DNA of 64,000 nucleotides from RDXT01 sp033765305 (GTDB taxonomy: Bacteria > Bacteroidota > Bacteroidia > J057): contig JANRID010000058.1 in NCBI GenBank assembly GCA_033765305.1, positions 124,001 through 188,000 on the forward strand, read 5' to 3'. The position numbers and the translations under genes were made by a program. Below, in pieces: positions 17,360 to 24,810 of the stretch. Under the pieces are notes generated by a model. That model saw only the letters and a list, made by a program, of their open reading frames with translations, was not told the origin of the DNA and did no database searches. How positions within the stretch are numbered: position 1 is the first letter of the stretch; the number at the start of each line of letters is the position of its first letter.

Positions 17360-17367
17360 TACTTTTG
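17360..17367 (+). promoter_or_regulatory. Bacteroidota -7 box for the methyltransferase gene
   Basis: TACTTTTG matches TAnnTTTG exactly and overlaps the TTG at 17365, so that TTG cannot be the translation start. The true ATG follows 15 bases later. Confidence 0.7.
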
Positions 17368-17382
17368 CGCCAAAGCATTCAC

Positions 17383-18288
17383 ATGACCCCGACGTTCACC
17401 CCGGTACGCCAGTCTGCCTGCCCGGTCTGCCAGGCAGCGGACATTGCTCCGGTGATGCAGGCCACCGACTATTTAGTAAGCCGGTCCAGCTTCGAGATCT
17501 GGCAATGCCGCAGCTGCGGCTGCCGCTTCACCCAGGACACTCCGGATGAATCCTCGATCGGGGCCTTTTACCAGTCGGAGTCCTACATCTCGCATTCCAA
17601 TACCCGGAAGGGCCTGCTCTCCCGGCTGTACCAGCTTGCGCGCCGGTTCACCTTGCAGGGAAAACGGAATCTCGTAATCCGGCTCAGCGGCCGCCGCCAG
17701 GGCGAGCTGCTGGATATCGGCTGCGGCACAGGCGACTTTCTGCTGGCCATGCAGGAGGCAGGCTGGCAGGTGTCCGGCCTGGAGCCGGATGCAGGAGCGC
17801 GGGAGCTGGCCCGCACCCGCGGGCTGGCTGTAGCGCAGCCGGATCAGCTGTTCAGCCTCCGTGCCGGGAGCTTCGACGTGATCACCCTCTGGCATGTGCT
17901 GGAGCATGTGCACCGGCTGCATGCGTATCTCGATCAGATCCGAACGCTGCTCCGCCCGGGCGGGCTGCTGCTTATTGCCGTCCCCAATTACCAGAGCCAC
18001 GATGCGCGGCATTACCAGTCGCGCTGGGCCGCGTATGATGTGCCGCGCCACCTGTACCATTTTACGCCCGGCTCGATGGCGCAGCTGCTGGAAGCCCGGG
18101 GCTTCCGGATCGAATCGGCGGACAGCATGCCGCTCGACGGGTTTTACGTGAGCCTGCTCAGCGAGCGCTACCGGCAGAACGCCTGGTGGCTGCCGGCCGG
18201 CCTTTGGCACGGGCTGATCTCCTGGCTGCACGGCACGATGCGCCCCCGCGAGTCCAGCGCGGTGCTCTACCGGATCCGGCTGGCATAA
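17383..18288 (+). CDS. SAM-dependent methyltransferase with N-terminal zinc-ribbon
   Basis: This 301-residue protein opens with two CxxC pairs (C13/C16 in CPVCQ and C42/C45 in CRSCGC) that would bind zinc. A class I methyltransferase domain follows. SAM motif I is LLDIGCGTGDFLLAMQEAGW, the acidic motif is SGLEPDAGA, and the post-I region VITLWHVLEHVHRLHAYL followed by LRPGGLLLIAVPN is typical of the Methyltransf_23 group. Many relatives act on sugars or polysaccharide precursors, but the substrate here cannot be told. I use the ATG at 17383 because the upstream TTG lies in the -7 box. It converges with the CHAD gene across a shared hairpin. Confidence 0.85.
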   Translation: MTPTFTPVRQSACPVCQAADIAPVMQATDYLVSRSSFEIWQCRSCGCRFTQDTPDESSIGAFYQSESYISHSNTRKGLLSRLYQLARRFTLQGKRNLVIRLSGRRQGELLDIGCGTGDFLLAMQEAGWQVSGLEPDAGARELARTRGLAVAQPDQLFSLRAGSFDVITLWHVLEHVHRLHAYLDQIRTLLRPGGLLLIAVPNYQSHDARHYQSRWAAYDVPRHLYHFTPGSMAQLLEARGFRIESADSMPLDGFYVSLLSERYRQNAWWLPAGLWHGLISWLHGTMRPRESSAVLYRIRLA

Positions 18289-18290
18289 AA

Positions 18291-18323
18291 CACAGACGAG
18301 GCACCCAAGGCGCCTCGTCTGTG
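18291..18323 (-). terminator. Hairpin terminator for the CHAD gene (possibly bidirectional)
   Basis: A perfect 12-bp stem, CACAGACGAGGC (18291-18302) with GCCTCGTCTGTG (18312-18323). On the minus strand it is followed by TTTTATG, so it best serves the leftward CHAD gene. The plus side lacks a T-run. Confidence 0.7.
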
Positions 18324-18342
18324 CAGATCGTGATCCGAATAC

Positions 18343-19302
18343 TCAGACAGCAGCAGGTTCCGGTTCTGCCGCTGCGGGCGCAGGCTCCGGAAGCACCGGC
18401 TTGGACCAGGTCTGGTAGGCGGTGCGGATCTGCCGGACAAACCCTTTCGGATGGTAGGCAAAAATCCGCCTGCCGAGCAGCAGGGCTTCGTTCCGCAGCT
18501 CATGCCTGCGGGCCTCGATGAGCTGCAGCAGCACGGGGGCTGATTTGCCTTTGCCGAGCGGCAGCTGTTCGGCAGTCAGGGCATGGTGCAGGTTGGCCAG
18601 GTCGTGCTCCGTGCCGAGCAGGTCGCTGAGCTGATGAAACTCCTCGGCGAGGGGGACGAAGATGGCCGGCCAGGCCTGGGACATCAGCTGAAGCTGATGC
18701 ATAAGGTATTTCACCTGTTTGCGCCAGCGGTGCAGCGATTCGCTTTCCGGATGCGCAGCCGCACGGCGGAAAAGCCGGCGGCCCTGGGTATAGGTATTGC
18801 GGAAATCTCGGCGGATGAGGCTGAAGCCTGCACCGGAGTCCAGATTCCAGGCTCCGAGGGCCTCGGTCCAGCCCGGGAGCTGATTCTGGACCAGTTCCTG
18901 CATGGAGGGCTGCCCATCCGGAGCCTGCATACGCTCGGCGATCTGGGCGTCGAGCGCTTTGACCAGCTTGGTGACCAGCGACTTGAGCCCCGTGTCGCTG
19001 CTTCCTTCTGCCAGGGCCAGCAGGGTATCCCGCATGGCGGCCAGGTCCCGGATGCTGGAAAGGGATCGGGCAGTATTGCGGAACATGGCATTCTGGGCGT
19101 GGAAGCGGCGCTTGCCGAGCGGATGGCGCAGCAGCAGCAGCAGGCTGCGGAGCCGCTTCAGCGATTTGCGGGTTTCATGGATAGCCAGGTGGATATTGAG
19201 TTCCGGCACCTCCCAGGAGGATTTAATCTGGCCCAGCTCCTCCTGTGCGGTCCGGCTGATGCCGGCGGAGAGGGTTTCAGTTTGCTGAAGTACGAACGGC
19301 AT
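18343..19302 (-). CDS. CHAD domain protein
   Basis: This 319-residue helical protein has the CHAD (conserved histidine alpha-helical domain) pattern: IHETRKSLKRLRSLLLLLRHPL early, then SIRDLAAMRDTLLAL, and in the second half LHRWRKQVKYLMHQLQLM and LSDLLGTEHDLANLHHAL. The repeated His/Arg/Lys-rich helices form a basic surface, and several CHAD proteins bind polyphosphate. No CYTH polyphosphatase domain is fused here, and no ppk or ppx gene is nearby, so binding is an inference from the family. The C-terminus ends in a Pro/Ala/Glu tail. Confidence 0.85.
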   Translation of the reverse strand: MPFVLQQTETLSAGISRTAQEELGQIKSSWEVPELNIHLAIHETRKSLKRLRSLLLLLRHPLGKRRFHAQNAMFRNTARSLSSIRDLAAMRDTLLALAEGSSDTGLKSLVTKLVKALDAQIAERMQAPDGQPSMQELVQNQLPGWTEALGAWNLDSGAGFSLIRRDFRNTYTQGRRLFRRAAAHPESESLHRWRKQVKYLMHQLQLMSQAWPAIFVPLAEEFHQLSDLLGTEHDLANLHHALTAEQLPLGKGKSAPVLLQLIEARRHELRNEALLLGRRIFAYHPKGFVRQIRTAYQTWSKPVLPEPAPAAAEPEPAAV

Positions 19303-19392
19303 ATAGAGCGGACGATAAACTTCAGCAAAGATACCAACATTTAACAGAAATATAATACGGATTTTATCATTCCGTAATATAGCGGATTCCGT

Positions 19393-20208
19393 TTATCGTG
19401 TATCCTGACTTGCTGCCGCCTGCAAGGGCCCCAGCAGAGCCTCGACGGCTTTGCGGCCCTGTTCGCCGAGAGAAAGCGAGTATTCGTTCACATAGAGCTG
19501 AATATGCGCCTGCATCACGGCCTCGTCCATTTCCTGCGCATGCTGCCGTACAAAGGGGCGTGAAGCCTCCGGGTGGTCGAATGCATACTGCACGCTGCTG
19601 CGCAGGAGGGATTCGAGGGTACGGATAAGTTCCGGCCCCAGGGATTTCCGGGCTACGATGGCGCCGAGGGGAATGGGCAGCCCGGTGCGTGTCTCCCACA
19701 GCTCGCCGAGGTCGCAGACGAGGTGCAGGCCGTAGCCGGGGTAGGTGAAGCGGTTTTCATGGATGATGACCCCGGCATCGGCTTCGCCGGCGACAAGCGC
19801 CGGCATGATTTCGTGGAAAATCCGCTCTTCTTTCCGGTCCAATGCCGGCACGAGGCGGCTCAGGAGCAGGTTGGCGGTGGTGTTGAAGCCGGGGACCAGC
19901 ACCCGCGCCTGCGCAGCGGTCAGCGCATCGAGGGTTGTGGGCGTGCGGGAGATCAGCAGCGGCCCGCAGCGGTGCCCGACGGCTCCGCCCGCGTCGAGGA
20001 GCGCATAGCGGTCCCGGACCGATCCGTAGGTGTGGAAGGATACCTTGACCATATCCAGCTGGCCTGCCAGGGCCATCTGGTTCAGGTGCAGAATATCGGC
20101 CAGGACTACATCGAATTCGATGCCGCCCGTATCCAGGCGTCCGTTGACGAGGGCATCGAAGATGAAGGTATCGTTGGGGCAGGTGCTGAAGCCAAGGGTA
20201 AGCCGCAT
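19393..20208 (-). CDS. mqnD: 1,4-dihydroxy-6-naphthoate synthase (MqnD)
   Basis: This 271-residue periplasmic-binding-fold enzyme belongs to the futalosine route of menaquinone synthesis. MqnD converts cyclic dehypoxanthine futalosine into 1,4-dihydroxy-6-naphthoate. The family start LGFSTCPNDTFIFDAL is seen, followed by DVVLADILHLNQMAL, MVKVSFHTYG and GVIIHENRFTYPGYGL, which contains the active-site histidine region. The length is normal. The start is 10 bases after the stop of the metallo-hydrolase gene, so the two form an operon. The other mqn genes are not in the window. This implies menaquinone as a respiratory quinone of the left-hand organism. Confidence 0.93.
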   Translation of the reverse strand: MRLTLGFSTCPNDTFIFDALVNGRLDTGGIEFDVVLADILHLNQMALAGQLDMVKVSFHTYGSVRDRYALLDAGGAVGHRCGPLLISRTPTTLDALTAAQARVLVPGFNTTANLLLSRLVPALDRKEERIFHEIMPALVAGEADAGVIIHENRFTYPGYGLHLVCDLGELWETRTGLPIPLGAIVARKSLGPELIRTLESLLRSSVQYAFDHPEASRPFVRQHAQEMDEAVMQAHIQLYVNEYSLSLGEQGRKAVEALLGPLQAAASQDTR

Positions 20209-20217
20209 GCGGATGTG

Positions 20218-20913
20218 TTAAAACAACAGCTCCGGCAGATCGGCTACAAGCGGAATGGCATTGTCGGCGGGGTTCTGGGTGGGATCCACGTGGTATCCGA
20301 AAATCCGGAACTGCTCCAGCCGGTGCTGCAGGTCTTTGTAGTAAACGTGTACGCCGTCGGAGAGTTCGAAGGCAATGTCGTGAAATACGCGGACCGGCTT
20401 GCTGGCTGCCGGATCGAGGTGTGAAAAGATGATATCAGGGTTTCCCAGGTCTCCGGAAACCGCTACGATTTCATCCTGATCCTCAAAGATATACCCATAG
20501 CTCGGCATCCCTTTGATGTGCAGGCCGGTGGTATCCACGGCACGGAGGCCGGGCAGGGTCTCCAGCGGAAAAAAGTCCACGTAGGTATCGAGCGCGGTAA
20601 TGGAAAAGCTCAGAAAGTCGCGCAGCACCTGAGCAAAGGACTCGTTCGGTGTGAGAATCCGGGCCTTGCGGGCCGGCTTGAGCATGTGGTACTGGTGCAG
20701 AATGGTGGTGCTGAGGCTGCCTGCATGATCGTCATGCAGGTGTGTGACCAGGATGTAATCGATCCGGTCATCCAGTGCCAGTTCGCGCAGCCTGGGGTAG
20801 GTGCTGTTGCCGCAATCCAGCAGTATATTGAATCCCCGGAAGGTAATCCAGATGGCGGCGTTCTCATACTGATAATCGAAGGCACCTCCGGTTCCGAGAA
20901 ATTTTATCTGCAT
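20218..20913 (-). CDS. Metallo-beta-lactamase-fold hydrolase
   Basis: This 231-residue protein has the MBL metal motif VTHLHDDHAGSL near residue 57, preceded by ILLDCGNSTYPRL and followed by VAVSGDL (metal-bridging Asp) and FHDIAFE. The start MQIKFLGTGGAFD is characteristic of the tRNase Z/MBL-fold hydrolase superfamily. The length is shorter than tRNase Z and it lacks an obvious exosite arm, so I do not assign RNase activity. The reaction is unknown. It is the first gene of a two-gene unit with mqnD, which raises the possibility of a link to menaquinone synthesis without proving one. Confidence 0.85.
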   Translation of the reverse strand: MQIKFLGTGGAFDYQYENAAIWITFRGFNILLDCGNSTYPRLRELALDDRIDYILVTHLHDDHAGSLSTTILHQYHMLKPARKARILTPNESFAQVLRDFLSFSITALDTYVDFFPLETLPGLRAVDTTGLHIKGMPSYGYIFEDQDEIVAVSGDLGNPDIIFSHLDPAASKPVRVFHDIAFELSDGVHVYYKDLQHRLEQFRIFGYHVDPTQNPADNAIPLVADLPELLF

Positions 20914-20982
20914 AGGTTAGCCGAATATTCTGCAAATTAGCATTATTAAGCAGATCACCTCACCTTCCAATCCCGAAAATAT

Positions 20983-21855
20983 ATGACGCTTTCGATGACC
21001 GGATACGGCGCCGCAACCTGTGCTTCAGAGAACTACAAAGTAACGGTGGAACTCAAGTCGCTCAACAGCAAATTCCTCGAAGTCAGCATGAAGCTCCCCC
21101 GCGTATACATGAAGTACGAAAATAAGCTGCGGATGGATATAACCCGGAAGCTCATACGCGGAAAAATCGTGCTGCTGATGGATGTGGAGGTGCTCAATCC
21201 GGACCGGCGGAGCCTGAATATCAACTATCCGCTGGCAGAACTGTACAGTAAAGCACTCAAAGACCTTGCCAGAAGGCTCGGGGTGGGGGAAGAGGTGAGC
21301 CTGGAAGTGCTGCTGAATCTGCCGGATGTGATCCCGACGGAGACGGTGGAGGAGGACCCGGAAGAATGGGCCCTGGTGGAGCAGGCCACCCTCGAAGCCT
21401 GCGACCAGCTGACCCTGAGCCGCGAGGAGGAAGGAAAAGCCCTGGACCGCGACCTGCAGGAGCGGGCCGACACCATTGTGCAGTGTCTCGAACGCATCAA
21501 GCAGCTGGCCCCGGTACGCATCGATCTGATCCGCAGCCGCCTGGAGCAGTCGGTCCAGGAAATCCAGAACAAAATCGGAGACCCCAGCCGCCTGGAGCAG
21601 GAGCTGCTGTTCTACATCGAGCGCCTGGACATCAACGAGGAAATCGTCCGGCTTGCGCAGCACATGCAGTACTTTGCCGACCTGCGCCAGGCCGCGCAGA
21701 GCAACGGCAAGCAGCTGCAGTTTCTCTCCCAGGAAATGGGCCGCGAAATCAATACCATCGGATCCAAATCCAATGATGCCGAAATCCAGCGGCTGGTGGT
21801 GGTGATGAAGGATGAGCTTGAAAAAATCAAGGAACAAACCCAGAATATCCTGTAA
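20983..21855 (+). CDS. yicC: YicC family endoribonuclease-like protein
   Basis: This 290-residue protein matches the YicC/YloC family from end to end: MTLSMTGYGAA at the start, VELKSLNSKFLEVSMKLPR, and the C-terminal DUF1732 part QFLSQEMGREINTIGSKSND. Members are reported to have endoribonuclease activity linked to stress and stationary phase. The length is normal. The stop codon is immediately followed by the ATG of the DUF4249 lipoprotein, so the two genes are probably co-translated although their functions look unrelated. Confidence 0.92.
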   Translation: MTLSMTGYGAATCASENYKVTVELKSLNSKFLEVSMKLPRVYMKYENKLRMDITRKLIRGKIVLLMDVEVLNPDRRSLNINYPLAELYSKALKDLARRLGVGEEVSLEVLLNLPDVIPTETVEEDPEEWALVEQATLEACDQLTLSREEEGKALDRDLQERADTIVQCLERIKQLAPVRIDLIRSRLEQSVQEIQNKIGDPSRLEQELLFYIERLDINEEIVRLAQHMQYFADLRQAAQSNGKQLQFLSQEMGREINTIGSKSNDAEIQRLVVVMKDELEKIKEQTQNIL

Positions 21856-22902
21856 ATGAACTGGCTGCGCACGGCGGGGATGGGAATGGCGGCGCTGTTT
21901 GCAGGCTGTTCGGAGACAGTGGATGTGTTTGCGCCTGAAGAGGACATTTGGGTCGTGTACGGCGTGCTGGACCCCGATGCGCCGGCGCAGGACATCCGGA
22001 TCTCGAAGGTATTTCAAGTGGAAGCCGACGCGTACGCCTATGCCGCTACCCGCGACTTCAGTGCGGCAGGGCTCCGCGTGTATCTCGAAGGCGGCGGTTC
22101 CCAATACGAAGCCCGCTGGGTGGACAGTGTCCGGAAGGACAGCGCCGGCGATTTCGGGCTGTATGCGGGGGTGTACCGCTTCGACACGCCCGCCGGCGCC
22201 CGCTTGCGCTACGGCGAGCGCTACACCCTGACGATCGTATCCGACTCGGGCCTGCAGCTGAGCTCCCAGGCCCGGATTCCGCCCCGGCCGGTCATCGTGT
22301 TTCCGGCCGTGCAGACAAGCGGCGGCGACCGCTGCCTCCCGGGTGCCGCTTTTGAAGACAGCGTGTACGTAATGTTCGATGCCGACCGGGACGATCTCGG
22401 CGTGCGGGCCATGCGCTATGAGGCGCGGGTCCGGCTGGCATATTATGCCGATGGCCGCCCGCAGCAGGTTCTGTACCGTACCCGCCGCCTCTTTGACCGC
22501 ACCACCGGCTGCGCGCAGTCGGGCGGAAGCGGATGGCTGTGCTATCTCTACCCGGCAGGCCAGGTGCTCAACGGGCTCCGGCTCCAGATGGAGCAGACCC
22601 CAGCCCAACTGCTGCAGTACGATGCGCAGCCGCGCTGCGGCAACCTGAGCGCCTCGCTTTCGGATGCGGTGCAGCTTCAGATCCTGGCGATCGACACCAG
22701 CCTGGCGCGCTATCTGCTCGCCAATGATCCGAGGCAGACCGATTTTACGACCATCCGCACAGAGTACACCAATATCTCCGGAAATGCACGTGCGGTAGGC
22801 GTATTCGGTGCGGTCTCGTCCGACCGGATGCCTGTATCGCTGAGCCCTTGCTCGGAATACCGCCTCGGCCTGCGCAGGGAAGCGCCGCCGGGCTGTCTGT
22901 AG
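21856..22902 (+). CDS. DUF4249-type lipoprotein
   Basis: This 348-residue protein has a short signal sequence with the lipobox LFAGC (Cys at residue 18), so it should be a lipoprotein. The region VYGVLDPDAPAQDIRISKVFQ and the beta-rich body resemble DUF4249, a Bacteroidota family usually found beside TonB receptors. Several cysteines in the C-terminal half (for example TTGCAQSGG, WLCYLYP and QPRCGNL) could form disulfides. No TonB receptor gene is adjacent here. Instead it directly follows yicC with no gap. It converges with the next gene with only three bases between the stops. Confidence 0.7.
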   Translation: MNWLRTAGMGMAALFAGCSETVDVFAPEEDIWVVYGVLDPDAPAQDIRISKVFQVEADAYAYAATRDFSAAGLRVYLEGGGSQYEARWVDSVRKDSAGDFGLYAGVYRFDTPAGARLRYGERYTLTIVSDSGLQLSSQARIPPRPVIVFPAVQTSGGDRCLPGAAFEDSVYVMFDADRDDLGVRAMRYEARVRLAYYADGRPQQVLYRTRRLFDRTTGCAQSGGSGWLCYLYPAGQVLNGLRLQMEQTPAQLLQYDAQPRCGNLSASLSDAVQLQILAIDTSLARYLLANDPRQTDFTTIRTEYTNISGNARAVGVFGAVSSDRMPVSLSPCSEYRLGLRREAPPGCL

Positions 22903-22905
22903 GCA

Positions 22906-24249
22906 TCAGGCCGTAAAGGCCTGCATATACGCATAATCCGGGGTAAACTGGCCCTGCCAGAGAATCGTGGCTTTGCGCAGCGGCTCAGGCAGGCCGGCTG
23001 CGGCGGCATCCGGCGCGTCCAGATCGGCGTTTGCAAGGCTGGCCAGCATCGGCTGCAGCTCCCGTGCGAATGCCTCCGAGGCATCTGCCGAAAACTCGCA
23101 GGGCAGGTTGGTTACTGCCATCACGGCAATGCCTGTACCTTCCATCCCTTGTGCAGTGGACTGCAGCTCAGGATCATAGATGTAGACCGGATCATCGATC
23201 CAGGTTTCCCTGGAAAACTGGATTGCCCCTTCCGGGTCGCAGGAAATGTCGCCGATCACCTGGAGCGTCCGGTGCGTGCGGTACCACTCGGCCGTATCCT
23301 GGCGGGTGAGCAGGCGCGGGAAGCGCGGCGACCACAGGATGCAGTTGACCAGCACGGTTGTATAAGGGAAAATCGATTCGAGATTGGACTCGAAACGCTC
23401 CGGCGACTGGATGTACAGGCGGGAAATTCCGGCAGGCTCCAGGCCTTCGGCCTGATGGGCATACTCCGCCTTGAGGCGGAACATTTGCGGGATTTCGAGC
23501 ACCAGCTTGTACACCCGCTTGCGCGAACCGTGGTAGTACACGGTTTCCAGCTCATCGGGGCGGATGGTCTGGAGCGGCAGCAGATCCAGCAGCTCCTGCG
23601 CGCCGGAGCTGGTTTTGCCGTTGCCGAGGAGGGTGATGACGACCGGCGGCAGGGAGGCCGGCGTGCCTTCGGTTTCGATCTGCTCGGCAGCACGGTGGAA
23701 GGCCGTCCGGACAAGGTCCAGATCCTCATGCCGGATCGCCTGGGGAATGACCGAAAACGGGTTCGGAATGCCGGCCAGGAGCAGGCGGCGCCCCAGGGTC
23801 CAGAGGCTGTCGGTGATGCCGGCATATCCTGCGAAATAGGTGAATGCGGTCAGCAGCCGCTGATTGCGCTGATTCACGATCAGCTCGTAGTCGATCAGGG
23901 TGCAGCGGAGATCCTGAAGGCGCCGGAGCATGGGGCGGTTTTTCAGCTGTCCTTTGTGGGTGTGGGAAAAAAAGAGGTATGCCGTATCCGGCTGCAGGTC
24001 TGCCAGGTCGATTTCCTTCAGGCCGAACAGCACGCGGGCGTCCCGGAGCGACTCGGTGATTTCCGCGCCGGCAGCGGCGTATTCCGCATCGGGAAAAGTC
24101 CGTTTGACTTCGCCGGTCACCGGATGGACCGCAGGCTGCACCAGAACCCGGTGGCCTGCCTGAATCAGCGCGGCCACCGTCTCCGGCACCAGCGCTGCGC
24201 GTTTTTCGCCCTTTTTGTTTAAGTCTTCCCTCCGGAGTCCGATGATCAT
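22906..24249 (-). CDS. Lysine-ketoglutarate reductase/saccharopine dehydrogenase-like protein
   Basis: This 447-residue protein starts IIGLRREDLNKKGEKRAALVPE, the N-terminal signature of the alanine dehydrogenase/transhydrogenase fold as used by saccharopine dehydrogenase and the LKR half of aminoadipate semialdehyde synthase. The middle part has FFSHTHKGQLKNRPML, YFAGYAGITDSLWTLG, and a nucleotide-binding-like segment VVITLLGNGKTSSGAQELL. It is probably an oxidoreductase of lysine degradation through saccharopine. The partner saccharopine dehydrogenase is not nearby. An exact -7 box on the minus strand (24271-24278) lies 21 bases upstream of the start. Confidence 0.8.
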   Translation of the reverse strand: MIIGLRREDLNKKGEKRAALVPETVAALIQAGHRVLVQPAVHPVTGEVKRTFPDAEYAAAGAEITESLRDARVLFGLKEIDLADLQPDTAYLFFSHTHKGQLKNRPMLRRLQDLRCTLIDYELIVNQRNQRLLTAFTYFAGYAGITDSLWTLGRRLLLAGIPNPFSVIPQAIRHEDLDLVRTAFHRAAEQIETEGTPASLPPVVITLLGNGKTSSGAQELLDLLPLQTIRPDELETVYYHGSRKRVYKLVLEIPQMFRLKAEYAHQAEGLEPAGISRLYIQSPERFESNLESIFPYTTVLVNCILWSPRFPRLLTRQDTAEWYRTHRTLQVIGDISCDPEGAIQFSRETWIDDPVYIYDPELQSTAQGMEGTGIAVMAVTNLPCEFSADASEAFARELQPMLASLANADLDAPDAAAAGLPEPLRKATILWQGQFTPDYAYMQAFTA

Positions 24250-24270
24250 GAATACAGCTCAATTTCGCCG

Positions 24271-24278
24271 CAAAGGTA
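24271..24278 (-). promoter_or_regulatory. Bacteroidota -7 box for the LKR-like gene
   Basis: On the minus strand this reads TACCTTTG, an exact TAnnTTTG match, 21 bases before the ATG at 24249. Confidence 0.65.
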
Positions 24279-24297
24279 GCTAATTTGCCGGAACAGT

Positions 24298-24305
24298 TAC
24301 TTTTG
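24298..24305 (+). promoter_or_regulatory. Bacteroidota -7 box for the 129-residue protein gene
   Basis: TACTTTTG matches TAnnTTTG exactly, 46 bases before the ATG at 24352. It is divergent from the box at 24271-24278. Confidence 0.6.
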
Positions 24306-24351
24306 CCTAAGTTTATCGTATCAATACGGGGATGTAACAAATCCATCGAGT

Positions 24352-24741
24352 ATGAAGACCTTTAAACGCATCCTGCTGATTGTAGGGATCTCGCTGATTC
24401 TGATCGGGGGCATTGCCGCCGGCATTTCCCTCTTCGGCACCTACAGCACCGGCTCACGTGTAGGCAACGTGACCAAGTTCAGCCACAAGGGCCTGCTGTT
24501 CAAAACCTGGGAGGGCCAGCTCACCATGGGCGGCCTCGGACAGGGCGCAGACGGCGACCTGACGGCCAATTCGTGGGAGTTTTCGGTGTATCCCGGCGAT
24601 AAGGAAGTGATCCAGGCCATTGATCAGGCCCAGTCCGGCGGCTACAAAGTGAAGCTGCATTACAAGGAAAAATTTTTCCAGTTCGACTGGTGGGGCGATA
24701 CCAAATACTTCATCGAAAAGGTGGAGAAAGTGGGCTCCTGA
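24352..24741 (+). CDS. Small single-span membrane protein, conserved hypothetical
   Basis: This 129-residue protein has one N-terminal membrane helix (about residues 7-29), then a soluble domain with KFSHKGLLFKTWEGQLTMG and KLHYKEKFFQFDWWGDTKYF. Proteins of this type are widespread in Bacteroidota and lack a known function. Some are labelled 6-phosphogluconate dehydrogenase in databases, but nothing here supports that activity. The gene stands alone with its own -7 box and a strong terminator just after the stop. Confidence 0.8.
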   Translation: MKTFKRILLIVGISLILIGGIAAGISLFGTYSTGSRVGNVTKFSHKGLLFKTWEGQLTMGGLGQGADGDLTANSWEFSVYPGDKEVIQAIDQAQSGGYKVKLHYKEKFFQFDWWGDTKYFIEKVEKVGS

Positions 24742-24756
24742 AGCTGCCGCACAAGC

Positions 24757-24793
24757 AAAACAGCCGGCTGAAGCATCTTCAGCCGGCTGTTTT
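24757..24793. terminator. Bidirectional rho-independent terminator
   Basis: A 17-bp perfect inverted repeat (AAAACAGCCGGCTGAAG, loop CAT, and its complement ending in TTTT) separates two convergent genes. T-runs are present on both strands. Confidence 0.9.
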
Positions 24794-24810
24794 CGCTATT
24801 TGCGATGTGC

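Noticed and set aside
17365..17382. TTG start extending the methyltransferase by six codons
   Set aside because: The TTG is part of an exact TACTTTTG promoter box, so it lies upstream of the transcript start.
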